Source of the DNA: JAAAOZ01 sp964496595
Lineage (GTDB): Bacteria; Chloroflexota; Anaerolineae; B4-G1; SLSP01
Length of the DNA stretch: 8,594 nucleotides
Direction of reading: 5' to 3'
NCBI GenBank assembly: GCA_964496595.1
Contig: CAZCAI010000177.1
Span: forward strand, 1 to 8,594
Below are positions 1 to 8,224 of the stretch, piece by piece. Made by a program: the position numbers and the translations under genes. Below the pieces are notes generated by a model. That model was not told the origin of the DNA and made no database searches. It was given only the letters and a program-made list of their open reading frames with translations. Within the stretch, counting starts at the first letter, position 1; each line of letters starts with the position of its first letter.

Positions 1-1003
1 GCTGCTCGCGGGCCAGGGAGCGGCTCAGCCCCAAGGTTCCCGCAAAGGTGATGGCGCACCAGAGCACCCCCGGCGCCGCCGCGCGCGCGGCCGTCCCGTG
101 CAGATCGAGCGCGAAGCTGAAGATGAGCAGGATCAGCGCGGCGAAGACAAACATCGCGCTGAGGATCTCGCGGGTGTGCAGCTCGGCGGCGAGGTCTTTG
201 ACGACGAGGGCTCCCACCTGACGCCAGAAGGGGACGGCGGGAGATGCCTCTAGCTGCGCGGCGTTTTTGGTTTTGCGCGCCGGCCTATCCGGCGCTGTCG
301 CTGCGCCCGCTTCTGCGGTGACCAGGCGGCGGTAGAGCGCGGGGAAACCCGCGCGGTCGGTCAGCGGCGCGTCGTGGATGATGCGCCCGCGACGCAGGAT
401 CACGGCGCGCCGTCCGAGGCTGGCGCTGCCCTCGAGCGTGTGGGTGGTCAGCAGCAGCGTGCATCCGGCGGCGTTGAGCTTGGTCAGCAGGTGGGATAGC
501 GACTCGGCGGCGAGCGGGTCCAGGCCGGCGTAAGGCTCATCCAACAACAAGAGCCGGGGCCGGTGCAGCAGCGCCCGCGCCATCGCCAGCCGTTGCTGCA
601 TTCCCCGCGAGTAGGTCGCCACCCGATCATGCCGCCGCGCGGTCAAATGGAGTTGCTCCAATAATTCGGCGCTGCGAGCGGGGCCATCCGGGAGACCGTA
701 CACGCGCGCGTAAAAGGCGAGGTTCTGCTCGGCGGTGAGATCGTCGTAGAGCAGCGTGCGGTGCGAGAAAAAGCCGATCTGGCGGCGGATGGCGTCGCCG
801 CGCCGCTGTGGATCGAGGCCCCAGAGCCGCACGTGGCCCGAGGTGGGTCGACTGAGCGTCGCCAGGATGCGCAGGAGCGTGGTCTTGCCCGCCCCGTTCG
901 GCCCGACAAGCGTGACCCATTCGCCGGGGGCGATGTGCAGGTCGATGCCGGCGAGCGCCGTCTGCGGCCCGAAGGTCTTGGTGAGGTCGCGGAGTTCGAT
1001 CAT
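1..1003 (-). CDS. ccmAB: Fused haem-transport ABC protein: CcmA ATPase joined to CcmB permease (partial, 3' end outside window)
   Basis: One uninterrupted frame of 334 codons starts at ATG 1003 and runs off the left edge. Residues 1-210 are an ABC ATPase: Walker A GPNGAGKTT at 34-42, Q-loop near Q75, signature YSRGMQQRL at 131-139, Walker B LLLLDEP at 151-157 and H-loop H188. An Ala/Pro/Lys-rich linker (about 228-257) leads, without a stop or new start, into a CcmB-type N-terminus: FWRQVGALVVKDLAAELHTR near 259-278, a hydrophobic helix about 281-299, then PGVLWCAITFAGTLGLSRSL. In the known system CcmA and CcmB are separate subunits that, with CcmC and CcmD, use ATP to release holo-CcmE. The fusion is topologically sensible because both CcmA and the CcmB N-terminus are cytoplasmic. 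The start overlaps the preceding stop as ATGA and has no clear Shine-Dalgarno, suggesting coupling. The domain calls are firm; the fusion rests on my frame check, and only the first CcmB helices are visible. Confidence 0.9.
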   Translation of the reverse strand, partial: MIELRDLTKTFGPQTALAGIDLHIAPGEWVTLVGPNGAGKTTLLRILATLSRPTSGHVRLWGLDPQRRGDAIRRQIGFFSHRTLLYDDLTAEQNLAFYARVYGLPDGPARSAELLEQLHLTARRHDRVATYSRGMQQRLAMARALLHRPRLLLLDEPYAGLDPLAAESLSHLLTKLNAAGCTLLLTTHTLEGSASLGRRAVILRRGRIIHDAPLTDRAGFPALYRRLVTAEAGAATAPDRPARKTKNAAQLEASPAVPFWRQVGALVVKDLAAELHTREILSAMFVFAALILLIFSFALDLHGTAARAAAPGVLWCAITFAGTLGLSRSLAREQ

Positions 1004-1857
1004 GGGCGTGGGGGCTGTTCAGCGCGCAGCACGGCGCGCAATGCCTGCTTGCGCCGCGTGCGCTGACGTTCGTACTCATCTTGAGGCAATGCCCCGGCGG
1101 CGAAATCGGCATCCAACGCGGCGATGGCCTGCACCTGCGGTCGCAGCGCCTCTGGCAAAGGGGGTACAGCGGGCGCGCGCCACAGCCTGTAGGCGACGCC
1201 CAATCCCAAGGCCAAGGCCATCATCCCCAGACCGATCTCGCCGGTGGTGTTGCGCCCTGTCGCGTGGGGCGTCGTCGTCGCCGCCGGGATGACATCCACC
1301 ACCAGCGGCTCCCCGGCGGATAACGGCCCGGCAGCGTACGCGCGCGCCGGCCCCATCTGCGTCTCCGTTCGCTCCATCGCCGAGAGCTGAGCGCCGGCCA
1401 ATGCCAGTCGCTCGCCGTGCAGGATCAACACCACGGAGGTGACCGGCGCATCCCAGGCGCGCGTCAATGGGGCCGAGGAGGCGGGGAGTTCGTAGCTATA
1501 GCCGACGCGACTCGTGGCCGATCCGGGGGGAATGGGCTGCGTGTCCACAAAGCGGTGCGGATCACCCAGATAGCGCTCGCCCAGACCCGGCCCATCGAAG
1601 GTCAACGCGCGCGCTGCGTTCGGCAGGGTGAAGGCCAACGCGCCCGTGTAGGTCTCGGCGCCGTGGTTGCTGATGACGTACTCCTCCGCGATCAGCAGCC
1701 GATCCCCCTCGGCGGCGTCCGTCTGGGGCACGATGAAGATGTGCGCGGCTTCGATGACGATGTCGGGGGGAACGGACGTCTGGGCCAGTGCGGCGGTCGC
1801 GCCCGCGAGGAGCAACGCCAGCAGGCCCAAGAGCAAGATGACGCGCAGCGATCTCAT
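1000..1857 (-). CDS. Secreted, membrane-anchored protein with CcmI-like C-terminal segment, in the Ccm operon
   Basis: This 285-residue protein is not a family I can name. Residues 1-26 form a signal peptide ending near ALAQ. Residues about 30-195 look like an extracytoplasmic beta-rich domain (alternating strands such as RLLIAEEYVISN and TYTGALAFTLP). A transmembrane helix lies at about 206-225, followed by a short cytoplasmic tail. Tail residues 240-280, with IAALDADFAAGALPQDEYER, resemble the 'ALxDLExDxxxGKLSEEDYxxLR' pattern of CcmI-type proteins. It has no cysteine, so it is not CcmH. Its start has a good ribosome site (GGGAGGAG, 5-nt spacer) and overlaps the upstream stop as ATGA; its own stop overlaps the ccmAB start the same way. 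Position inside the operon makes a role in apocytochrome handling or complex assembly plausible, but that is inference. Confidence 0.85.
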   Translation of the reverse strand: MRSLRVILLLGLLALLLAGATAALAQTSVPPDIVIEAAHIFIVPQTDAAEGDRLLIAEEYVISNHGAETYTGALAFTLPNAARALTFDGPGLGERYLGDPHRFVDTQPIPPGSATSRVGYSYELPASSAPLTRAWDAPVTSVVLILHGERLALAGAQLSAMERTETQMGPARAYAAGPLSAGEPLVVDVIPAATTTPHATGRNTTGEIGLGMMALALGLGVAYRLWRAPAVPPLPEALRPQVQAIAALDADFAAGALPQDEYERQRTRRKQALRAVLRAEQPPRP

Positions 1858-2023
1858 CCGCGCTCCTCCCTATCCGCGGCGGGTGCGGGAAGATGACGCG
1901 CTTCGTCGGCGATCCAGGTTTCGATGATGGTGTCGAGATCATCCGGCGTGCGACGAAATGGCCGCGCCACATAGGCCGTGACCGCCACGACCACGCCAAT
2001 GCTAAACAACAACGTTCCCGGAC

Positions 2024-2027
<4 letters not shown>
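1854..2027 (-). CDS. 57-residue single-helix membrane protein (CcmD-like or CcmI N-terminus-like)
   Basis: The frame gives 57 residues: a short N-terminus, one transmembrane helix at about 6-21 (LLFSIGVVVAVTAYVA), a basic stop-transfer stretch RPFRR at 22-26, then an acidic amphipathic tail (DDLDTIIETWIADEARH). The start ATG at 2027 overlaps the ccmF-ccmG stop as ATGA, and its stop overlaps the next start as ATGA, which strongly supports translation of this exact frame. Two readings are possible. CcmD is a small one-helix protein of the CcmABC complex and would fit size and operon position. The helix followed by RPFRR also resembles the N-terminus of CcmI, whose downstream motif appears at the end of the next gene. 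I cannot decide between them. It is embedded in a much longer spurious frame that starts at 2636. Confidence 0.8.
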
Positions 2028-4512
<2,485 letters not shown>

Positions 4513-4513
<1 letters not shown>

Positions 4514-4995
4514 TACTCCGTCGCTTGTTCGGGGAGCGCCTCTTCGTAGCGGGAGGGGCATTTGAGGCGGAGTTCGTCGGCGTGAAAGCGTCCGTCCTCG
4601 CCCATCCGGCCATACAGAATGGCTTGTGCTTCGTGGCGGAGCATATCGGGTTTGCTGCCGTGGTAGACGACGTCGAGTGTGGGGGCTGTGGTATCGCGCA
4701 GCGACGCGCTGATCACCGGCTCTATGCCCCCGGCGCGCTCGACCTCTTGGGGATCGCCCGGTATTTGGACGATGGTGAAGGTGAGCGTCGCGCCCAGATC
4801 GTCGTAGACGATGCTTTCGCCCAGCACGGCCCCGGATAGGGTGAGGTCGCGCTGCTGCCCGGCGGCGTCGAGTTGAAGCGCCTCTTCAACGGTGAGGTAG
4901 TAGTGCGCCGCATCGCCCGTGCTGCTGATGAGGAGGTACAACACGGCTACGATGATCAGCGCTCCCGCGACGATAAAGTTGGTCTTACCTTGCAC
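4513..4995 (-). CDS. ccmE: Haem chaperone CcmE, cysteine (CxxxY) type
   Basis: CcmE carries haem on the outer face of the membrane from the CcmABCD complex to CcmF. The 160-residue product has an N-terminal membrane anchor (about 7-24), an OB-fold beta core (for example LTLSGAVLGE at 51-60 and AQAILYGRMGEDGRFHADEL at 123-142), and a short flexible C-terminus, all usual for the family. The haem-binding motif is CPSRY at 146-150: cysteine replaces the histidine of classical HxxxY CcmE. Natural CxxxY forms are known from some Desulfovibrio and archaeal Ccm systems, which often lack CcmH. The start is GTG at 4995, supported by AGAGAGG five bases upstream and by the anchor beginning at once. It lies 23 bases after the cytochrome stop, and its TAA overlaps the ccmF ATG. 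Confidence 0.96.
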
Positions 4996-5018
4996 GTGAT
5001 CCTCTCTGCGCTCGGCGA

Positions 5019-6140
5019 TCAGGGCCGGGTGTAGCGCTCGATCTCAGGTGCAGCCGCGCCAGCCTCGTTCAAATCCTCCAGGCTATCGTAAAGGAGTTGG
5101 AGGACATAGCGGGGATTGTGCGCATAAGCGCCGCGATCCTTGAGGACATAGTTGTAATTGTAGACCGTGCGTACCAGGCGGGGCGTCCAGGCGACGTAGC
5201 GGTTGCCGTAGTTCACCTCGTCGTCATCGGCGACGCCGTTAGCGTTCGAGTCGATGAAGTAGTAAGGGTAGGCGCTTCCATCGTAAATGATGGGCGTACC
5301 GATCACGGTGGCGGCGTAGTCCTGCACCGCGGCATAGAGTGATTCGTGCAGCGCGGCGATCTCATCTGCGATGGGTTCGTCCGTGTCGCCATCGCCATCA
5401 TAATCTACCGGATCTTGGCGAATGTCGCGGAGATCCTCATTATCCACCACATTGAGGTGGCAAGGGCTGCACGTATCGGGGTTGATTGAGGTGCTGTGGG
5501 GGTCGTGGCACTCCACACAGGTGCTATAATCCTCCGTGTGCTCAAAGTACCCGACGTAGGATTGGCCATCATATTGATAGCCGACTTGGGCGTCGTCGCC
5601 TTGCTGCGTGGCCGCTGCGATGGCGTAGTGGACGTTGATGAAACCCAGATCCTCGGAGACAGTGTCGAGATCCAGGCCGGAGATGGCCTCGTTGACCGTC
5701 GCCGTCGCTTGGCGACCCTGGTGGCACTGCATACAGTTCTTGGCGCCGGACGGCTCTTCTATCTCGATGCCGGAGGGGAATTCGACGGCGGTCATCGCCT
5801 CCGCGGAGGTATTGTGGCAGGTATTGCAGTAGAGCACTGAGCCGATTTCGGCCGGCTCATCCACCTGCCCGGCGGCTGTACCATCCGCGCCGAGGAAATC
5901 GAGATAGCCGTAGAGGCTGTGACATTTGGCGCAATTTTCCGGCACCTCCGGCGGGTCATCCTCATTCCAATGCACGAACGACCCGGAGCTTGTATCCGCG
6001 TGCCCGGCCTGCTCCCATTTTTGAGTGACGCTTTGGATCGATTCCGGGGCGATGAAGAATTGATACCCCCAGATCACCAACCCCGTCAAGGCCAGCAAGA
6101 CCAGACCCAACGTTAGAATTGTAGATGTAGACCATTTCAT
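5019..6140 (-). CDS. Membrane-anchored pentaheme cytochrome c
   Basis: The 373-residue product has an uncleaved-looking N-terminal helix (about 8-27), so it is probably tethered to the membrane with its haem domain outside. Five CxxCH motifs begin at C70, C105, C136, C208 and C224. The last 130 residues have none, but contain NYNYVLKDRGAYAHNPRY (about 328-345), a 'GAxxHNxxY' segment I associate with multihaem cytochromes, whose H341 may be a distal ligand. Two acidic loops, DYDGDGDTDE at 246-255 and DSNANGVADDDE at 297-308, look like calcium-binding loops. It is about twice the size of NapC/NrfH quinol dehydrogenases and lacks clear nitrite- or hydroxylamine-reductase catalytic signatures, so the electron partner is unknown. 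The strong ribosome site AAGGAGG (6154 to 6148) supports the ATG at 6140. It is the first gene of the Ccm operon and an obvious client of it. Confidence 0.96.
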   Translation of the reverse strand: MKWSTSTILTLGLVLLALTGLVIWGYQFFIAPESIQSVTQKWEQAGHADTSSGSFVHWNEDDPPEVPENCAKCHSLYGYLDFLGADGTAAGQVDEPAEIGSVLYCNTCHNTSAEAMTAVEFPSGIEIEEPSGAKNCMQCHQGRQATATVNEAISGLDLDTVSEDLGFINVHYAIAAATQQGDDAQVGYQYDGQSYVGYFEHTEDYSTCVECHDPHSTSINPDTCSPCHLNVVDNEDLRDIRQDPVDYDGDGDTDEPIADEIAALHESLYAAVQDYAATVIGTPIIYDGSAYPYYFIDSNANGVADDDEVNYGNRYVAWTPRLVRTVYNYNYVLKDRGAYAHNPRYVLQLLYDSLEDLNEAGAAAPEIERYTRP

Positions 6141-6147
6141 AGTAATG

Positions 6148-6154
6148 CCTCCTT
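6148..6154 (-). promoter_or_regulatory. Strong Shine-Dalgarno of the pentaheme cytochrome gene
   Basis: On the minus strand AAGGAGG stands seven bases before ATG 6140. It is a nearly ideal match to the 16S rRNA tail, stronger than the sites inside the operon, consistent with the cytochrome being made in larger amounts than the maturation proteins that follow. Confidence 0.8.
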
Positions 6155-6216
6155 GGTTATCGAGATTGTGCCAGTTTGAGAGTTGCGTGGCGAGATATTT
6201 GCATATTCCCTCGTTT

Positions 6217-6244
6217 AGTATACACTACACTTCGTAAAGCTCAA
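6217..6244 (-). promoter_or_regulatory. Candidate housekeeping promoter of the cytochrome-Ccm operon
   Basis: Read on the minus strand, TTGAGC (6244 to 6239, 4 of 6 to TTGACA) is followed after 16 bases by TATACT (6222 to 6217, 5 of 6 to TATAAT). It lies in the most AT-rich part of the window, about 75 bases before the cytochrome start, leaving a leader of roughly 70 bases. This is a motif match by eye with no expression evidence. The only other obvious promoter-quality sequence is on the opposite strand nearby. Confidence 0.4.
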
Positions 6245-6252
6245 AACTTGAG
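6240..6252. promoter_or_regulatory. Candidate operator palindrome between the divergent promoters
   Basis: CTCAA-AAC-TTGAG is a perfect 5-bp inverted repeat with a 3-base spacer. Its left arm overlaps the candidate -35 of the minus-strand promoter, and its right arm lies in TTGAGT (6248-6253), a possible plus-strand -35 with a weak TGTAAT 19 bases further on (6273-6278). A dimeric regulator bound here could control both directions. It is not an FNR box (TTGAT-N4-ATCAA). Five-base arms can arise by chance in AT-rich DNA, so this is tentative. Confidence 0.25.
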
Positions 6253-6281
6253 TGAGTAGGGTTTTCCTATTTTGTAATTAC

Positions 6282-6369
6282 GCCCCATTCGCTCTAAGCG
6301 AATTGCTAAATCCGCGCGTCTGGGGCATAATCCCCGCCTAACCGCCGGATTTAGCAATCCGGCGAGAGC
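6282..6369 (+). repeat. Palindromic repeat, copy A (upstream of the reductase gene)
   Basis: This noncoding stretch is packed with inverted repeats: ATTCGCT-CTA-AGCGAAT (6287-6303); ATTGCTAAATCCG (6302-6314) matched exactly by CGGATTTAGCAAT (6346-6358); CGCCGGATT-TAGC-AATCCGGCG (6343-6364); GGGG-CATAAT-CCCC (6322-6335); and GCCCCA (6282-6287) against TGGGGC (6321-6326). Several share bases, so the folds exclude each other, giving either one long hairpin or a series of short ones. The same layout and related sequence recur at 7969-8049. In B the differences in the two compared core segments are transitions. I take them as two members of one repeat family in the same orientation. Whether it acts as DNA, as a structured leader RNA of the reductase gene, or is a non-autonomous mobile repeat cannot be told from here. 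Confidence 0.75.
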
Positions 6370-6430
6370 CTGGCACGACATGGCGAATACTTTGAGACAC
6401 AAGCAAAATCCCAGATTCAGTTATCAGTTA

Positions 6431-6438
6431 AGAAAGGA
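6431..6438 (+). promoter_or_regulatory. Ribosome-binding site of the reductase gene
   Basis: AGAAAGGA lies eight bases before ATG 6447 and decides that start over an earlier ATG at 6380, which opens a different frame overlapping the reductase gene and has no comparable site. Confidence 0.65.
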
Positions 6439-6446
6439 TTGGCTCT

Positions 6447-7814
6447 ATGCAAAAACAACGTACGCAACAATGGCTATGGATCGGGGTCTATTGCATCCTC
6501 ATCTTCGCGCCGCTATTGATCCTGCTGCTCGCGCCGCGTCCGGCGGGGCGCACGTTTTGGCGCGAGCTTTCTGTGAGCCTGGGCTTTGCGGGGTTGGCGT
6601 TGATGGGGTTGCAATTTATTCCCACGGGCCGCTTGCCGTTGATGAGTGAGGCTTTCCCGATGGATGTCCTCTATGACTTTCATCATCGACTTTCTATCGC
6701 GGCTTTTTTCTTGACGCTCGCGCATCCCGTGATCCTCTTTATTCAAAATCCGTACACGCTGCGTCTCCTCAACATCTTCACCGCGCCGTGGCGCGCTCGC
6801 GCCGCCGTCGCGGCCACCGTGTTGCTGATTGTGCTTGTCATCTCTTCCGCCAAGCGTTTGGCCGTGGGTCTATCCTACGAGACCTGGCGGTTGCTCCATG
6901 ACCTCCTCTCCGTCGGCGTCGTCGGGTTCGCGCTCTATCACATTTTTAACGTGAATTACTATACATCCGTGCCGCTGCAACGATGGCTATGGGTCGTGAT
7001 GGGCTTCATCTGGGCCGCGATGATCCTCTATATCCGCGTGATCAAGCCATGGCAGTTGTTGCGCCAGCCTTATGAGGTTGCGGAGGTCATCAAGGAGCGC
7101 GGTGAGACGTGGAGTTTGGTGCTCGAGCCGGTGGGGCATCCCGGCGTTCCTTTCCGCGCCGGGCAGGTGGCGTGGTTGAGCATCGGTCACTCTCCCTTCC
7201 GCATCGAAGAGCATCCTTTCTCCTATGCCTCCAGCGCTGAACATCCTGAGCGGCTTATCTTTGGGATCAAGGAATTGGGCGATTTCACCTCTACCGTGGG
7301 GAGTATTCCCCCCGGCGCCGAGGCCTATGTCGATGGGCCGTACGGCACCTTTGATCTTGATCAGCACGCGGAGAGGAGCCACATTTTCATCGCGGGCGGC
7401 ATCGGCTCCGCGCCGATTATGAGCATGTTGCGCACGCTTGCCGACCGCAACGACGAGCGCCCGCTACAATTCTTTTATGGCAGTCGGAGTTGGGAAGAGG
7501 TCATCTTCCGGGAAGAGCTGGAGGCTCTACAAGAGCAATTGGATTTAGACGTCATCCACGTTTTGGAGAATCCTCCGGAGGATTGGGAAGGTGAGCAGGG
7601 GTATATTACCAAAGGTGTGCTAGAGCGTCATCTTGCTTGTCCGGCTTACGAGTGCGTCTACTTTATCTGCGGCCCCTTGCCGATGATCAACCTGGTAGAA
7701 AGTTCCCTGGAGGAGCTAGCGGTTTCTCGTAAGGATATGCATGAGATCAGTCGCGAGCATGCTTTTGAACTCACCCGCGAGAAGATTTATTCCGAGAGTT
7801 ACAAGATGGCGTGA
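6447..7814 (+). CDS. Ferric-reductase-like transmembrane flavocytochrome (b-haem, FAD, NAD(P)H)
   Basis: The 455-residue protein joins a membrane b-haem domain to a ferredoxin-reductase-type cytoplasmic module. About six helices occupy residues 10-200. Two haem-ligand pairs with 13 intervening residues are visible: H79/H93 and H151/H165, the spacing of the ferric reductase and NADPH oxidase superfamily. The FAD domain includes HPFSYAS (256-262) and DGPYGTF (296-302); the NAD(P) domain has FIAGGIGSAPIMSMLRTL (314-331), YGSRSWEEVIFREEL (344-358) and the closing CGPLPM (408-413). About 40 further residues form a charged tail of unknown role. Such proteins pass electrons from NAD(P)H via FAD and two haems across the membrane to ferric iron, oxygen or another acceptor. 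Placed opposite a pentaheme cytochrome, it might feed or share electrons with it, but no direct sign of partnership is present. Start at ATG 6447 is set by AGAAAGGA. Confidence 0.95.
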   Translation: MQKQRTQQWLWIGVYCILIFAPLLILLLAPRPAGRTFWRELSVSLGFAGLALMGLQFIPTGRLPLMSEAFPMDVLYDFHHRLSIAAFFLTLAHPVILFIQNPYTLRLLNIFTAPWRARAAVAATVLLIVLVISSAKRLAVGLSYETWRLLHDLLSVGVVGFALYHIFNVNYYTSVPLQRWLWVVMGFIWAAMILYIRVIKPWQLLRQPYEVAEVIKERGETWSLVLEPVGHPGVPFRAGQVAWLSIGHSPFRIEEHPFSYASSAEHPERLIFGIKELGDFTSTVGSIPPGAEAYVDGPYGTFDLDQHAERSHIFIAGGIGSAPIMSMLRTLADRNDERPLQFFYGSRSWEEVIFREELEALQEQLDLDVIHVLENPPEDWEGEQGYITKGVLERHLACPAYECVYFICGPLPMINLVESSLEELAVSRKDMHEISREHAFELTREKIYSESYKMA

Positions 7815-7836
7815 GCGGCGCTCGTGCCGCCGCGCG

Positions 7837-7843
7837 AAAGGAG
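7837..7843 (+). promoter_or_regulatory. Shine-Dalgarno of the 33-residue membrane peptide
   Basis: AAAGGAG stands four bases before ATG 7848. It is the main evidence that the very short frame behind it is translated. A 6-bp hairpin, GCGGCG/CGCCGC (7815-7820 and 7828-7833), sits between the reductase stop and this site and could modulate access to it. Confidence 0.65.
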
Positions 7844-7847
7844 TTGT

Positions 7848-7949
7848 ATGTACAGGATTTACGCCCGCCGTTTAACGCTTGTCACACTGGCGTTGATTTT
7901 GGTGTTGGTGCTTGCTTTCTCCGTTCTTCAGGGAGGCTTGCCTTTCTAG
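7848..7949 (+). CDS. 33-residue single-helix membrane peptide
   Basis: The frame from ATG 7848 to TAG 7949 encodes 33 residues: a basic N-terminus (MYRIYARR), one hydrophobic helix about 9-26 (LTLVTLALILVLVLAFSV), and a short polar end (LQGGLPF). Positive charges before the helix predict the N-terminus inside. It starts 33 bases after the reductase stop, on the same strand, behind the good ribosome site AAAGGAG. I do not recognise a family. Tiny one-helix proteins often act as accessory subunits or stabilisers of a membrane complex made by the neighbouring gene, and the reductase is the natural partner; this is inference from position. A cleaved signal peptide remnant or a chance frame are the alternatives. 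A longer overlapping frame from GTG 7811 lacks a ribosome site and reads through the downstream repeat, so I reject it. Confidence 0.6.
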   Translation: MYRIYARRLTLVTLALILVLVLAFSVLQGGLPF

Positions 7950-8168
7950 TACACCTCGGCGGAAGTTCCTCCCCATTAGCTACGCTCGGAGCGGATCGTC
8001 AGATCCGCGACTCTACGTCGGAACGGGGATCTGACGATCCCCTTGGAGCAAATTTAACTGGGGAGCCATTTGTGCCGCGCTGTACCAGGGTTTTGATTTC
8101 GTGGAGATGGGGGCAGCGCTGCCCGACAAATCATTAACCTGCTGGGGGATGCTGGCCCGAGCATGAAA
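7950..8168. other. Noncoding interval downstream of the reductase unit
   Basis: Besides repeat copy B, this stretch holds the perfect 14-bp palindrome GGGCAGCGCTGCCC (8111-8124), which lacks a T-run. I see no convincing gene here: the only frame crossing it, from GTG 7811, has no ribosome site and a composition unlike its neighbours. Confidence 0.5.
7969..8049 (+). repeat. Palindromic repeat, copy B (downstream of the reductase unit)
   Basis: It begins 20 bases after the stop of the small peptide. It contains two perfect 7-bp hairpins, GCGGATC-GTCA-GATCCGC (7991-8008) and GGGGATC-TGAC-GATCCCC (8025-8042). Their cores, GGATCGTCAGATCC (7993-8006) and GGATCTGACGATCC (8027-8040), are exact reverse complements of each other, so the whole can also fold into one long hairpin. 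CTCCCCA (7969-7975) can pair with TGGGGAG (8059-8065), just outside the copy. Compared with copy A: CCCCATTAGCT matches CCCCATTCGCT; AGCGGATCGTCAGATCCGCG (7990-8009) matches AGCGAATTGCTAAATCCGCG (6297-6316) at 15 of 20 bases with only transitions; GGATCTGACGATCC matches GGATTTAGCAATCC (6347-6360) at 10 of 14, again only transitions. Confidence 0.75.
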
Positions 8169-8213
8169 ACAGCCCGCCGATTCTAGATGTCAGGATCGGC
8201 GGGCTGTGTTTTT
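8169..8213. terminator. Bidirectional intrinsic terminator
   Basis: ACAGCCCGCCGAT (8169-8181) and ATCGGCGGGCTGT (8195-8207) form a perfect 13-bp GC-rich stem with a 13-base loop. On the plus strand it is followed by G and five T (8209-8213), and on the minus strand by a run of four T (8169 to 8166) directly at the stem foot. It therefore can stop transcripts arriving from the reductase side and from the flavodoxin gene, whose stop codon lies 11 bases away. Confidence 0.88.
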
Positions 8214-8224
8214 GGGGATGGAGG

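Noticed and set aside
756..1323. Several plus-strand frames opposite ccmA and the 285-residue gene
   Set aside because: They are antisense shadows of recognised domains, with Arg/Ala/Pro-rich products and no ribosome sites.
6371..6386. Sigma-54-like promoter TGGCAC-GACAT-GGCGA
   Set aside because: The GG to GC distance is one base short of the consensus and the -12 element TTGC is missing.
6380..6649. 89-codon plus-strand frame starting before the reductase gene
   Set aside because: It overlaps the reductase in another frame for 200 bases, has no ribosome site and no recognisable product.
8111..8124. Perfect palindrome GGGCAGCGCTGCCC
   Set aside because: Without a loop or T-run it is a poor terminator, and no second copy is seen; it may be chance in GC-rich DNA.
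7811..8137. 108-codon plus-strand frame from GTG
   Set aside because: It has no ribosome site, overlaps the better-supported short membrane peptide and reads through the palindromic repeat.
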